In this document: in pieces, positions 1 through 8,987 of the stretch | Layout: every line of letters starts with the position of its first letter | How positions within the stretch are numbered: the first letter of the stretch is position 1 | Assembly: GCA_964468435.1 (NCBI GenBank) | Contig: CAYXVE010000012.1 | Coordinates: 1 to 64,000 of the forward strand | Reading direction: 5' to 3' | DNA: 64,000 nucleotides | Source of the DNA: JBCCTX01 sp964468435 | GTDB lineage: Bacteria > Bacteroidota > Bacteroidia > J057 | Notes under the pieces: model-generated | What the model was told of the DNA's origin: nothing | The model's input: the letters and a program-made list of their open reading frames with translations, nothing else | The model's database searches: none | Made by a program: the position numbers and the translations under genes

Positions 1-14
1 AATAAAAATCAAAA

Positions 15-1469
15 TTACTGTTTAAAAGATGGATTTTCATCGGAGGGTAGGGGAGCTCCGGTATTTATTCGCCAGTTTTCAAGCATACCAAGTAATTCCT
101 CAACCTTTTCCGGATGACTATCTCTGAGGTTGTTTCGTTCACCGGGATCGGTGGGGAGGTGGTACAATTCAATATCTCCAAATTCAAAGTATTGGTGCAA
201 TTTCCAATCTCCAGAGCGAATGACTGAGCCAGGTCTAGTACGGAAAAGAGGATCTCTGGCATCATCTTTTTCACCATTATATGCCTGCAGATAAATGGGA
301 AAATGCCAGATTAGTGGGCGTTTATCCAAGGTTTTTCCTTCAAGCAGTGGTAGTAAGCTTGTACCATCCAGGGGATCATTGATTTCTGATATATTTAGGA
401 GTTCAGCAAACGTGGGGTAAAAGTCCAGATTTACTACTGGAACATCAGATACAGTACCAGGTTGAACTTTGCCAGGCCAGCGTATGATTAATGGTACTCT
501 GATACCTCCTTCATAATAGGAACCTTTACCCGCCCTAAGAGGTAACTGTGTAGCAATAGAAGCAATGCCTCCGTTATCTGAAGTAAATACCACGATGGTA
601 TTTTCTCTTAAGTTTAGTATTTCCAGGTTTTTCAATATTCTACCAATATTGATATCAGTATTTTCTACCATCGCTGCGTACACTGGATCTATTCCTTTAA
701 AGTTCTGTTGATAACGGGATTGATATTTTTTAGCTAGATATTTTTTTGCCTGGATTGGAGTATGAACAGCATAATAGGGTAAATATAGGAAAAAGGGCTT
801 GTCTCGATGATTTTGCATAAATGAAATGGCTTCTGTTGTCAAACGGTCTGTAAGATGTTCTCCCGGAGGACCATTTTCGAGGTAACTTAAGTTATAGGGG
901 CTGAAATAGCCATCTGTTCCGGGGTTACCTCGTTGGTTACCACCAAAATTCACATCAAAGCCCTGTAGTAGTGGATTTTCCCCTAGATGCCATTTTCCAA
1001 AGGTTCCGGTTTGGTATCCAGCTTTTTTAAAGATCTCAGCAAGAGTTATAGATTCATGTGAAATGGAATCAGTATTGGTGGCGGGGATCAATTTTCTGTC
1101 TTTTGCATTGCCTCTGGCAGAAGGGCTTACTGTGTAGACTCCATGGCGTGGGGTATTCTGGCCAGTCATCATGCATGCACGGCTGGGAGCGCAGTTTGCT
1201 GCAGCTGCGTAACTATGTGTGAAAAATATTCCCTCACTTGCCAGGTGATCAATATTTGGGGTTTCAAAAAAATCACCCCCCATATATCCTACATCCTTCC
1301 ATCCCAGGTCGTCTACGACAATGAAAACGATATTAGGCAGGTTTTGCTGTTGCTTCTCAAAAATTGGTAGGAAGAATTTTTGAGAATTATACTTTTTAGC
1401 AGGGTTAAAGGGCTGTAAAATCGTGAATAATGTCCAAAGAAATAGGTGGTAAAAGTTGTAAATGTACAT
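15..1469 (-). CDS. Secreted family S1 sulfatase
   Basis: Formylglycine-dependent sulfatase that would hydrolyse sulfate esters, probably on an algal or animal polysaccharide. Numbering from the ATG used here, Cys93 lies in the CxPSR maturation motif (CAPSR), and the Asp53-Asp54 pair near the N-terminus matches the calcium ligands. A GKWHLG motif and a C-terminal sulfatase region follow; at 484 residues the length is normal for an arylsulfatase. The frame extends four codons further to a TTG, but the ATG is preferred; a hydrophobic N-terminal stretch suggests export. It lies about 165 bases downstream of SusD on the same strand, so it is probably the enzyme of that SusCD locus. The exact substrate cannot be read from sequence. 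Confidence 0.93.
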   Translation of the reverse strand: MYIYNFYHLFLWTLFTILQPFNPAKKYNSQKFFLPIFEKQQQNLPNIVFIVVDDLGWKDVGYMGGDFFETPNIDHLASEGIFFTHSYAAAANCAPSRACMMTGQNTPRHGVYTVSPSARGNAKDRKLIPATNTDSISHESITLAEIFKKAGYQTGTFGKWHLGENPLLQGFDVNFGGNQRGNPGTDGYFSPYNLSYLENGPPGEHLTDRLTTEAISFMQNHRDKPFFLYLPYYAVHTPIQAKKYLAKKYQSRYQQNFKGIDPVYAAMVENTDINIGRILKNLEILNLRENTIVVFTSDNGGIASIATQLPLRAGKGSYYEGGIRVPLIIRWPGKVQPGTVSDVPVVNLDFYPTFAELLNISEINDPLDGTSLLPLLEGKTLDKRPLIWHFPIYLQAYNGEKDDARDPLFRTRPGSVIRSGDWKLHQYFEFGDIELYHLPTDPGERNNLRDSHPEKVEELLGMLENWRINTGAPLPSDENPSFKQ

Positions 1470-1646
1470 GTTGATTAACAAATGATGATTGCATAAATAG
1501 AAAAAGATACGAGTAAAAATGAGCTTTGAAAACTACCAAAGTCAAAACTTCGGCTTTTAGTGACAAGCTACACAACTAAATGTATAGAAAAAATTAGAGG
1601 AAGCCATTTAATGAGACTCCCTCCGGTTGGAATATTGCTATTACAG

Positions 1647-3167
1647 TTATCTGTATCCATTATTAGTAGGATCTGATTCCAGCAAAGCAGGATTCAATCT
1701 CAATTCTTCCACGGGTATAGGTAAGAGAACGTGGTATGGTTGTATATTGGGAGCTGGATTGAAAACCCGGTATTCTGTACTTCTCACTACATCGAGTAGT
1801 ATACCCCATCTGATAAGATCCATTCTACGGTGGCCTTCGCCGCCCAGTTCCCATCTGCGTTCATCATAAATAGCTTCTCTGAACTGTTGCTGGCTGAGGC
1901 CCGAGAGTAGTTGGTCAGGTTCATAGGCTCTTTCTCTTACAGCATTGATATATGGGTATGCATTTGCTGGCCCGTTAAGTTCATTTTCTGCTTCTGCTGC
2001 CATGAGATATACATCTGCCAGTCTGAAGATAATTTTATTATCTCCATGATTACCTCTTGGAGAGTTGATCTGATCCAGATTCCACATTTTAGGCATGTAA
2101 GGGAAATTGAGTTCAAATCCCAACCAACTTTGTACAATATTTGAAGATCTTCTCAAATCGTCCTCTGGGAAGTCATTAACGAAGTCAGGCAGTGGTATGG
2201 CCAGGCCATAGCCTGTAAATCCTTCATTGCGTTCTGCAAGAGCCGTACTAAGAGCAGGTCGATCATCGCTATTTTTAGGTTCATCGCGTATACGTGGAGT
2301 AAAGTGATCTGGCCAGTCATCCTGATTAATGTCTTTGACAAAATCTATAGACCATATGACCTCCGCATTATACTCATTGAAGGGATCAAATACATCTGCA
2401 TAGTTATCCAGCAATTGATGAGGAGAACTATTGATAATTTCCACAGCCTTATCTCTGGCTTCCTGCCAGCGTTGCTGTATGAGATAGATTTTGACCATTA
2501 CAATGGCTGCTGCCCATTTGGAAGCTCTACCTAACTCGCTGTCGTTGTAGCTATCAGGGAGTAGATTTTGGGCTTGTTGCAGATCATCCAGAATATCATT
2601 CCGTATCTGAGTAAGGTCGGTACGCCCCAAGGTTCTGATTTCATCAATGGTGATATTGTCTCGAAAATATGGTACATCTCCCCAAAGATTGGTAAGATGA
2701 TAATAAGAATATGCTCTTAGAAAAAGAGCCTGACCTCTGTATAAGCTACGTCCTACAGAACTAATATTTTCATTTCCCGCTAGATTATCCAGGACGATAT
2801 TGGCGCTCTGAATAATTCTGTATAAATCCTGCCAAGTCAGTGGTGCCCCACCACCCTGAGAGATGTCTCCTGCATTTCCTTCGTTCAGGGTATAGTTCTG
2901 AATGGGTTCTACCTGTCCAAAAGCGCGATTTGGACCGATTACATCTGCTCCGTTTTCGTAGAATCTGTCCAGGCCGATCTTCCCATGTAATGAATTATTT
3001 TTGTAAACAGTGTACATGCCATTAATGGCTGAGTTGAATTCTGCATCAGAATTAAAAAAGTTTGTGGGTGAAACAATTGCGCGTGGATCTTCTTCGAGAA
3101 ATTCATCGCATCCAACCGCCAGACCGGAAAAAAGTATGATAATTATGCTATATATGTATGTTTTCAT
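1647..3167 (-). CDS. SusD/RagB-family glycan-binding lipoprotein
   Basis: Outer-membrane lipoprotein that would sit as a lid on the SusC porin and capture the substrate at the cell surface. The N-terminus is a lipoprotein signal ending at Cys20, followed by acidic residues (CDEFLEED) that fit the Bacteroidota surface-export signal. The body shows the family pattern: an N-terminal helical region with NFFNSDAEF, TPR-like helices, and a C-terminal RADVYLMAAEAEN-type segment followed by the ERRWEL and RMDLIRWG motifs. Length (506) is typical. It lies about 50 bases downstream of the true SusC stop, so the two are co-transcribed. The ligand is unknown, but the adjacent sulfatase suggests a sulfated glycan. 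Confidence 0.95.
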   Translation of the reverse strand: MKTYIYSIIIILFSGLAVGCDEFLEEDPRAIVSPTNFFNSDAEFNSAINGMYTVYKNNSLHGKIGLDRFYENGADVIGPNRAFGQVEPIQNYTLNEGNAGDISQGGGAPLTWQDLYRIIQSANIVLDNLAGNENISSVGRSLYRGQALFLRAYSYYHLTNLWGDVPYFRDNITIDEIRTLGRTDLTQIRNDILDDLQQAQNLLPDSYNDSELGRASKWAAAIVMVKIYLIQQRWQEARDKAVEIINSSPHQLLDNYADVFDPFNEYNAEVIWSIDFVKDINQDDWPDHFTPRIRDEPKNSDDRPALSTALAERNEGFTGYGLAIPLPDFVNDFPEDDLRRSSNIVQSWLGFELNFPYMPKMWNLDQINSPRGNHGDNKIIFRLADVYLMAAEAENELNGPANAYPYINAVRERAYEPDQLLSGLSQQQFREAIYDERRWELGGEGHRRMDLIRWGILLDVVRSTEYRVFNPAPNIQPYHVLLPIPVEELRLNPALLESDPTNNGYR

Positions 3168-3215
3168 TATTTCTGAATTTATTGGTTTACCAATTAAGAG
3201 AAATTGTAAGGAAGC

Positions 3216-3510
3216 TTATAAGCTAACTTTGACGCCGATAGAAAGCGTTCTGGCACTGGGGTATTCACCCTGCGAGAAACCCAGTGCGACATTACTTCTA
3301 CCAAACATACTGGTCTCAGGATCTACAAGTCTGAAATCGGAGATTACAAAGAGATTAGCTCCTGTAAAGTAAATATTAATCCTGTCTATGCTATTGATCC
3401 CCCAACGTCCTAGTGGTAAATCATATCCCAGTTTCAGGTTTTTGAGTCTGATGTGTGTACCGTCTTCTATGAGTTCTGAATTATTTTTATTTCTGAAAGA
3501 CTTGCTACTG
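3216..3510 (-). pseudogene. Detached C-terminal end of the SusC-like receptor (frameshift remnant)
   Basis: Read in the frame shifted relative to the main SusC frame, this stretch encodes SKSFRNKNNSELIEDG, then the family-typical THIRLKNLKLGYDLP and a final stretch ending GVKVSL before a TAA. That is the standard end of a SusC barrel, including the conserved LRLKNLxLGY-like strand. The full locus is 3434 bases from the SusC ATG to this stop, one base short of a multiple of three, consistent with one missing base at about 3501-3515 (the GGTGCAGTAGCAAG stretch on the minus strand). No long homopolymer is present there, so polymerase slippage is not the obvious explanation. Confidence 0.85.
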
Positions 3511-6500
3511 CACCTGCTCTGGGGATGTCTGAATCAGGATTATTGGGTGTCCATCTGTCCAGTGTCTCTGCATATTTAGTTCGTTCTGCCCTTCCGAAAA
3601 ATGCTGTCTGAGTCAAACTGTTGAAAACTTCGTTTCCGTACGTTCCTTGGAAAAAGAAATCAAGACTCCAGTTTTTGAAGGTAATGGTATTCTGAAATCC
3701 GTAGATAAAATCGGGCTGAGGAGTTCCCAGCACAATAAAATCGTCTTCGGTTATTTGCGCATCACCATTTGTATCTTCAAATCTTGGACCGCCAACGTCC
3801 TGTCCTACCTGTCCGGATGCATCGATCTCTTCCTGGGATTTCCAGGTACCCAGATAGTTGACTCCCACAAATACCGGAGCAGGTTCTCCCACAATAAGTC
3901 TTCCACCAGGTCCCCCCTGGCCCGTGGCTGATGGATCTACAATATCAATAAGGTCTACCCCGCCTAGATTAAGTACTTCATTCCGGTTGATAGAAGCCGT
4001 GATCATGCTAGACCAGACAAAATCTTCTTTGGAGAAGTTGACAGTATTGATCATCAGCTCGAATCCTGTGTTGCGAAGTGAACCCAGGTTTTGGAGCTGG
4101 CTTACAAATCCTGTTTGACGTGGAATCTGGACATTCAATAGGAGATCTTCTGTTTCCTTATAGTAGTAATCCAATTCGAAAGTGAGTCTGCCCTGAATAA
4201 ATCCTGCTTCAAGGCCGATATCCAATTGTCGGGTAGTTTCCCATTTGAGTTCGGGATTTTCGGGTCTTCCCAGTGTTACACCTGCTTGTTCTGCGCCGTT
4301 AAAAGTAGTATTGGCGATATCCAGAAGCGCAAGGGTGCGGAAAGACGGTATAGCCTGGCTACCCGATATGCCGTAGCTGGCTCTCAGCTTAAGGACATCA
4401 AATACATTGAGATCCTGTATAAAGGGTTCCTCCGATAATCTCCAGGCTATCGCACCGGAAGGAAAAAAGCCATATTTATTGCCATCGGCAAATCGCGAAG
4501 ACCCATCTACCCGGCCTACGAAGGTCAGTAGATATTTATTGGCAAATGAATAGTTGACTCGTCCCAGCCATGATACCAACTGGAAAGCATCGTATCCTGA
4601 ACCCACCACATTGCGGTTGGGGTTGGAGCCAAAAGACAGGTTATTGAACCCTGTGATATCATTGGACAATTGAAAGGAACTGGAACGACTGGTTTCCGTT
4701 TGAAATTCCTGAATAGTGAATCCTCCCAGTAGGTTCAGGTTGTGGTTCTCACCCAGGCGTGTTTCATAGGAAATCGTATTTTCGTTGATAAAACCGATGC
4801 TTGAACTGGTTCTGATCGTGGCATCTCCTCCATCATTAATGACAAAATTTTGAGGTAGAGCACCTGGGTTGAACTGATTGAGTTTGAAATAATCAATTTC
4901 TGGGCTGAAGGTCGACCGGATTACCAGGTTTTCGAGGGGCTCTATTTCTAAGTAGAGATTTCCCAGAAGATTTGTAACATAGCTATGATTATCTCTTAGT
5001 AAAATATCAGCCTCAGGATTGGTTTGAATAGAGGCTGAAACAGGATTTTCAGTAGTAAACTGACCCTCATCATCATAAATCGCACGGGTGGACAAATGAT
5101 CTCTGAAAATTTGGGAAATGCCGGTTTTGTTGTTTTCTCTTCTTTGCCGTGATACGTTCAGTCTGAAACCAGTTTTGACAACGTCTGAGATCTGATAATC
5201 CAGATTAGCTCGAAAAATGTATTTTTCGATTCCTGAGTTACGAATGATTCCATCCTGGTTGAAATAGTTACCGGAAATATAATAATTGATTTTTTGATCT
5301 TCAGTGATCCCGGATATGGATAGATCGACGTTGGTAATGGGTGCATCTTGTGTAATCTGATCGATCCAGTTGACATCCGCTACACTAGCTGGATTGGGAA
5401 AGGGCCTGGCTGCGCTGCGGAAGTCCGCATCTTCATTGGCATACGCTGCGTGTTCAGGTCCATCCAAAAAGTCTACTGTTTCGATCATGGACTGAATGCC
5501 TGAGTATGCATTGAAAGTGATCTGAGGCTTACCCGAACGTGCCCCCTGACCACTTTTGGTTGTCACGAGAATAACTCCATTTGCTCCTCTGGTACCATAG
5601 ATAGATACTGCTGTGGCATCTTTTAGGATTTCAAGCGACTGAATATCATTACTGTTGATATTATTCAGATCAAAGTTCTGACCTACAATGACCCCATCAA
5701 TAACCCAAAGGGGTTCATTATTTCCCTGGATCGAGTTACCTCCCCGAATACGTATGGATGTGGCAGCTCCAGGTTCTCCACTCACTTGAGTTACCTGTAC
5801 TCCAGGTGCTCTTCCCTGTAATAACTGGTCAACCCTTGAACTGGGAATGCTTTCCAGATCTTCAGCATCTATTTTACTTACCGACCCGGTAAGATCCCGT
5901 TTTTGCTGCCTTCCGTATCCTACAACTACTACTTCATCAAGTTGTGATATTGATTCGTTCATGACAATATCGATCTCAGTACGACCTTCAATATCTACTT
6001 CCTGTGTGGTATACCCTATATATGAAATCAGTAGAGTGGTAACTTCGTCAGGGACGATCAGCTCATAGGCACCATTTTCATCCGTCAGGGTTCCCTGGTT
6101 ACTCCCTTTTGCACGTACTGTAGCACCGATCAGAGGTTCTCCTGCTTTATTGGTTACGGTTCCACTTATCGTAATATCCACGATGAACTGAATAGCCGTC
6201 CGGGTAACAGAATGCAGCTGAGCTACATCATCCTGGAGTTTGGATTGCAGACTCAGATTCCCTTTTTGTTCAAGTCTATTGATCTTGTCGAGGTACTTAC
6301 TAATCTTTTTTAAAGATTTTCCCCCTTTCTTACTTTTCTCATAAATGACATAATACTTATTTCCGTATGTCTCAAAACCAAAATTAATGGGAGCTAGGAG
6401 CCTTTCAATGGCAGATTCAATATTTTCCCCTTGTTTGAATTGGAAATGAACTTTTATAGCTTCCAGTGATTTGGAATCATAAGAGAACAACACCTCATAC

Positions 6501-6649
6501 TTTTGTGAAAATTCATCCAGTACTTCCTTGAGTGGTCTGGTTTGACTTTTTTCGATGTCCTTGGCTAATGTAGACAAGCTCAAGATCCCCGCACTTATCA
6601 AAACTGCGAGACCACATCGAAAGAGTTGGTAGTAAGTAGTCAAGTTCAT
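3467..6649 (-). CDS. SusC-like TonB-dependent receptor with STN domain, main frame (frameshifted at the 3' end)
   Basis: Outer-membrane TonB-dependent importer partnered with the adjacent SusD. Domains in order: signal/membrane segment (about 10-30), STN signalling domain (about 31-103), carboxypeptidase-D-like regulatory domain (about 161-230), TonB-box-like DEVVVVGYG (about 238-246), plug, then the beta-barrel. The STN domain marks it as a transducer that signals to a FecR anti-sigma factor, and a FecR gene lies just upstream. The open frame stops early: the last residues after IPRAGAVAS are out of frame, and the conserved barrel end continues in another frame down to position 3216. Without that tail the last beta-strands would be lost and membrane insertion is unlikely, so this is either a pseudogene or a one-base sequence error. 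Confidence 0.9.
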   Translation of the reverse strand: MNLTTYYQLFRCGLAVLISAGILSLSTLAKDIEKSQTRPLKEVLDEFSQKYEVLFSYDSKSLEAIKVHFQFKQGENIESAIERLLAPINFGFETYGNKYYVIYEKSKKGGKSLKKISKYLDKINRLEQKGNLSLQSKLQDDVAQLHSVTRTAIQFIVDITISGTVTNKAGEPLIGATVRAKGSNQGTLTDENGAYELIVPDEVTTLLISYIGYTTQEVDIEGRTEIDIVMNESISQLDEVVVVGYGRQQKRDLTGSVSKIDAEDLESIPSSRVDQLLQGRAPGVQVTQVSGEPGAATSIRIRGGNSIQGNNEPLWVIDGVIVGQNFDLNNINSNDIQSLEILKDATAVSIYGTRGANGVILVTTKSGQGARSGKPQITFNAYSGIQSMIETVDFLDGPEHAAYANEDADFRSAARPFPNPASVADVNWIDQITQDAPITNVDLSISGITEDQKINYYISGNYFNQDGIIRNSGIEKYIFRANLDYQISDVVKTGFRLNVSRQRRENNKTGISQIFRDHLSTRAIYDDEGQFTTENPVSASIQTNPEADILLRDNHSYVTNLLGNLYLEIEPLENLVIRSTFSPEIDYFKLNQFNPGALPQNFVINDGGDATIRTSSSIGFINENTISYETRLGENHNLNLLGGFTIQEFQTETSRSSSFQLSNDITGFNNLSFGSNPNRNVVGSGYDAFQLVSWLGRVNYSFANKYLLTFVGRVDGSSRFADGNKYGFFPSGAIAWRLSEEPFIQDLNVFDVLKLRASYGISGSQAIPSFRTLALLDIANTTFNGAEQAGVTLGRPENPELKWETTRQLDIGLEAGFIQGRLTFELDYYYKETEDLLLNVQIPRQTGFVSQLQNLGSLRNTGFELMINTVNFSKEDFVWSSMITASINRNEVLNLGGVDLIDIVDPSATGQGGPGGRLIVGEPAPVFVGVNYLGTWKSQEEIDASGQVGQDVGGPRFEDTNGDAQITEDDFIVLGTPQPDFIYGFQNTITFKNWSLDFFFQGTYGNEVFNSLTQTAFFGRAERTKYAETLDRWTPNNPDSDIPRAGAVASLSEIKIIQNS

Positions 6650-6711
6650 AGATTTACATGTTTAAATTAAAGTAATAGTGCCGGGGCAATTGGCAGATTG
6701 CACCGGTCGTT

Positions 6712-7722
6712 TTATTTTTTGACCATTAATTGACCTTCATTTATTTCTATATTCACGTTGAGCACTTTTTCCAGAATAGGGATAGCAATTTCAATTCTAT
6801 CCATGGGTATTGCTATTGTTTTGACTTCAGACAATAAATTATTGTCCAGTGTTTTGACCTCATAACCATATATTTCCTCTATTTTTTCAAATATGTCCTC
6901 AACCCTCCTCTCGGTCATAATCAATGACCCATCTTTCCAGGAAGTATGAGATTCTGACAGGGATTTGTGATAAGAAGTGATGGTTTTTTGACTGGAAGAA
7001 TAGGAAACGAAGTCGCCTGGGGATAAAAGTTTTTCCGAATAGTCCATCTTTAGTTTGACTTTACCTTCCTCCAGAAATACATTGGTTTTATCTCCACGTG
7101 TATGAACATTGAAAGTGGTTCCGAGTACAACAATTCCAATGTCCTTTGTGGATACAGTAAATGTTGTTCCTGCTTCATCTTTAGCTATTTTAAAAAAAGC
7201 CTCACCCTCGAGTTTCACATTCCTCGTTTCTTTTTTCCAGTTTTCGGCATACGAAATACTTGAATTGGCATTGAGAATGACCACTGATCCATCGGGAAGT
7301 GTCAGACTTTTCCATTCACCGAAGCCTGTAGTTGTTTGGGTTATATTGTCAGTATATGTGAAATGCTGGTATCCCATAATTATTCCCACTACAAATAGTA
7401 TAGCCGCAGCGATGCTTCCCCCTAACAACCACTTTTTCTGTAGGTTTCTCTTGTTTTCTTCGTTATAAATCTCTCTCACATGATCATGATCTGCCCTTTT
7501 GTGAAAAGTAATTTTATTGAGTGTTTTATCCAGGATAACAGTGGCGGTATATTCATCTAAATCAGGATCAGATTCGAGTGTATTCCATAATTTTTTCATT
7601 ATCTCTGACTCTGAGTCAATATCTGAGGATTCATATTTTATGATATCCATTAGATGTATCAGTTCTTCACGAGTACATGTTCCCTGAAAGAGTTTTTCAA
7701 TTAACCGGTCTCTGGTTGTCAT
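6712..7722 (-). CDS. FecR-family anti-sigma factor
   Basis: Inner-membrane regulator that would hold the neighbouring ECF sigma factor inactive until the SusC receptor binds substrate. The N-terminal about 98 residues are cytoplasmic, a single membrane helix spans roughly 99-119, the periplasmic FecR domain follows (about 130-230, with FGEWKSLTLPDGSVV and GEAFFKIA motifs), and the C-terminal DUF4974/STN-like region occupies about 265-336. It is on the SusC strand, 62 bases upstream of SusC, and divergent from the sigma gene across 210 bases. Length 336 is usual for Bacteroidota FecR proteins. Confidence 0.93.
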   Translation of the reverse strand: MTTRDRLIEKLFQGTCTREELIHLMDIIKYESSDIDSESEIMKKLWNTLESDPDLDEYTATVILDKTLNKITFHKRADHDHVREIYNEENKRNLQKKWLLGGSIAAAILFVVGIIMGYQHFTYTDNITQTTTGFGEWKSLTLPDGSVVILNANSSISYAENWKKETRNVKLEGEAFFKIAKDEAGTTFTVSTKDIGIVVLGTTFNVHTRGDKTNVFLEEGKVKLKMDYSEKLLSPGDFVSYSSSQKTITSYHKSLSESHTSWKDGSLIMTERRVEDIFEKIEEIYGYEVKTLDNNLLSEVKTIAIPMDRIEIAIPILEKVLNVNIEINEGQLMVKK

Positions 7723-7932
7723 TCAATTAGAAAAATTGGATTTCACATATAATTATGATAAAGCACTTTACAGGCTCTATCTTTATATTCCGTTAGTAAA
7801 AAGAGAATGTACTACTAGGGGATGGAATTTTTTAAAAGTTACGGGTTGAATTACTAAGAGTTTATTTCTAATTTATATCAGTATGATACCCTAAATATTT
7901 CAACGCAGGCATACTTTTTTATAGTTTAAAAT

Positions 7933-8514
7933 ATGGAGATGAGGGAACACTATCATCTTGTAAATCTGGTGAATGGCGATACACAAAGCTTCACGGCTAT
8001 ATATGAGCAGTATCATGCCAAGGTGTATCATTATTGTTTCAGGTTTGTAAGAAGTAAAGAAGTTGCTCAGGAAATCACCTCGGACGTGTTTGTCAAACTA
8101 TGGCAAAAGCGAGAAACTTTAGAAACCTGTCAGCCCATTGGGGGATTGCTCTTAAAAATAACCCGGGACTATTGTTTGGATTTTCTTCGTAAAGTAGCAA
8201 GAGATAAGCATTTACGAGACAGATATGTAGAACAATATATCGATTCATCATCAACTGTACTTGAAGATCAGCTCTTTTTTAATGAGGGGATGAAAATCGC
8301 ACGTAAGGCAATTGAAAATCTTCCTCCAAGATGTAAGGAGGTATTTCATTTGAGATATTTCAGGGGCCTTACATTAATTCAAATCTCAGAAACGCTAAAG
8401 ATTTCCCCAAACACTGTCCAGAATCACCTTCAAAAAGGTAAACGCCTTGTCAGAACTTATCTTCAATCCCATACAGATCTTATTTTGGGACTTTTGTTGA
8501 TATGGATAATATAG
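7933..8514 (+). CDS. ECF sigma-70 factor of the SusCD/FecR switch
   Basis: RNA polymerase sigma factor of the extracytoplasmic-function type. Region 2 lies at about 18-85 (FTAIYEQYHAKVYHYCFRFV, then SDVFVKLWQKRE) and region 4 at about 125-180 (LPPRCKEVFHLRYFRGLTL with ISPNTVQNHLQKGK helix-turn-helix). The C-terminus ends in a short hydrophobic tail (LILGLLLIWII), common in Bacteroidota FecR-controlled sigma factors. It is divergent from FecR and would activate the SusC-SusD-sulfatase genes. A second possible start two codons in does not change the reading. Confidence 0.93.
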   Translation: MEMREHYHLVNLVNGDTQSFTAIYEQYHAKVYHYCFRFVRSKEVAQEITSDVFVKLWQKRETLETCQPIGGLLLKITRDYCLDFLRKVARDKHLRDRYVEQYIDSSSTVLEDQLFFNEGMKIARKAIENLPPRCKEVFHLRYFRGLTLIQISETLKISPNTVQNHLQKGKRLVRTYLQSHTDLILGLLLIWII

Positions 8515-8527
8515 GAAACTCATTAAT

Positions 8528-8779
8528 CTAAATGCACATCCACTGGGAAGTGGCTCTACCTGTGAAAGGGAATCTGCAAAGGACCTTTGCTAATTTTGCC
8601 GTGTCTGTCAGTAGGGTCTTTGATGAGCTTATGGTTTCATTTTCACCATCGTTATCAGGCATCGTTTGCAATGGTTGATCTTCATCGTCATCACATGACA
8701 AGATTGGGAAGGAAAAAAAGATCAGTGAACATAGTAAAAGAGGTCTTATTAGGAGAATGAGGTTTTTTAGTGAATATAC
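8528..8779 (-). pseudogene. Possible small lipoprotein remnant lacking a clear start codon
   Basis: An open frame of about 80 codons with no in-frame ATG or GTG before the preceding stop. It reads KNLILLIRPLLLCSLIFFS then FPILSCDDDEDQ, a very convincing lipoprotein signal with the acidic surface-export pattern after the cysteine, and then about 50 low-complexity residues to a TAG. The codon where a start is expected, before KNL, is CTA. It may be a decayed gene, a gene with an unusual start, or a sequence error. It lies just downstream of the GC-rich hairpin on the same strand and is convergent with the sigma gene. Confidence 0.3.
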
Positions 8780-8804
8780 GTAGGCTTGAAGCAGGTGTTA
8801 TAAT

Positions 8805-8836
8805 AAAAGCGCGCCCCCGGGCGGGGGCGCTTGCTT
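8805..8836 (-). terminator. GC-rich hairpin with T-rich tail (terminator or attenuator)
   Basis: Perfect 8-bp inverted repeat GCGCCCCC / GGGGGCGC (8811-8818 and 8823-8830) with a GGGC loop; outer bases AAGC and GCTT can add pairs around a two-base bulge. On the minus strand the stem is followed by GCTTTTATTAT, a terminator-like T run. It is far richer in GC than its surroundings. It could end the minus-strand operon that finishes at 8988, or act as an attenuator in front of the small lipoprotein frame that starts just past it. Confidence 0.7.
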
Positions 8837-8846
8837 CCTTAGTACC

Positions 8847-8870
8847 TTAATAATTAGCTGCACATCTCAT
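8847..8870 (-). other. Candidate 7-codon leader peptide (MRCAANY)
   Basis: A minimal frame ATG-AGA-TGT-GCA-GCT-AAT-TAT-TAA sits about ten bases before the GC-rich hairpin on the same strand. The order short peptide, hairpin, T run, then a lipoprotein-like frame is the layout of a translation-coupled attenuator. Such short frames also arise by chance, and no Shine-Dalgarno sequence is evident, so this is only a candidate. Confidence 0.2.
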
Positions 8871-8987
8871 TACAAATATGCAGGGATTTTGAATATCCTA
8901 TGTGGATAAACCCACCAATAATGTTTAAATATCGTACAAAACTATAATTGCAATAAAATTATTTAGGAATATATATTTTGAGTACTA

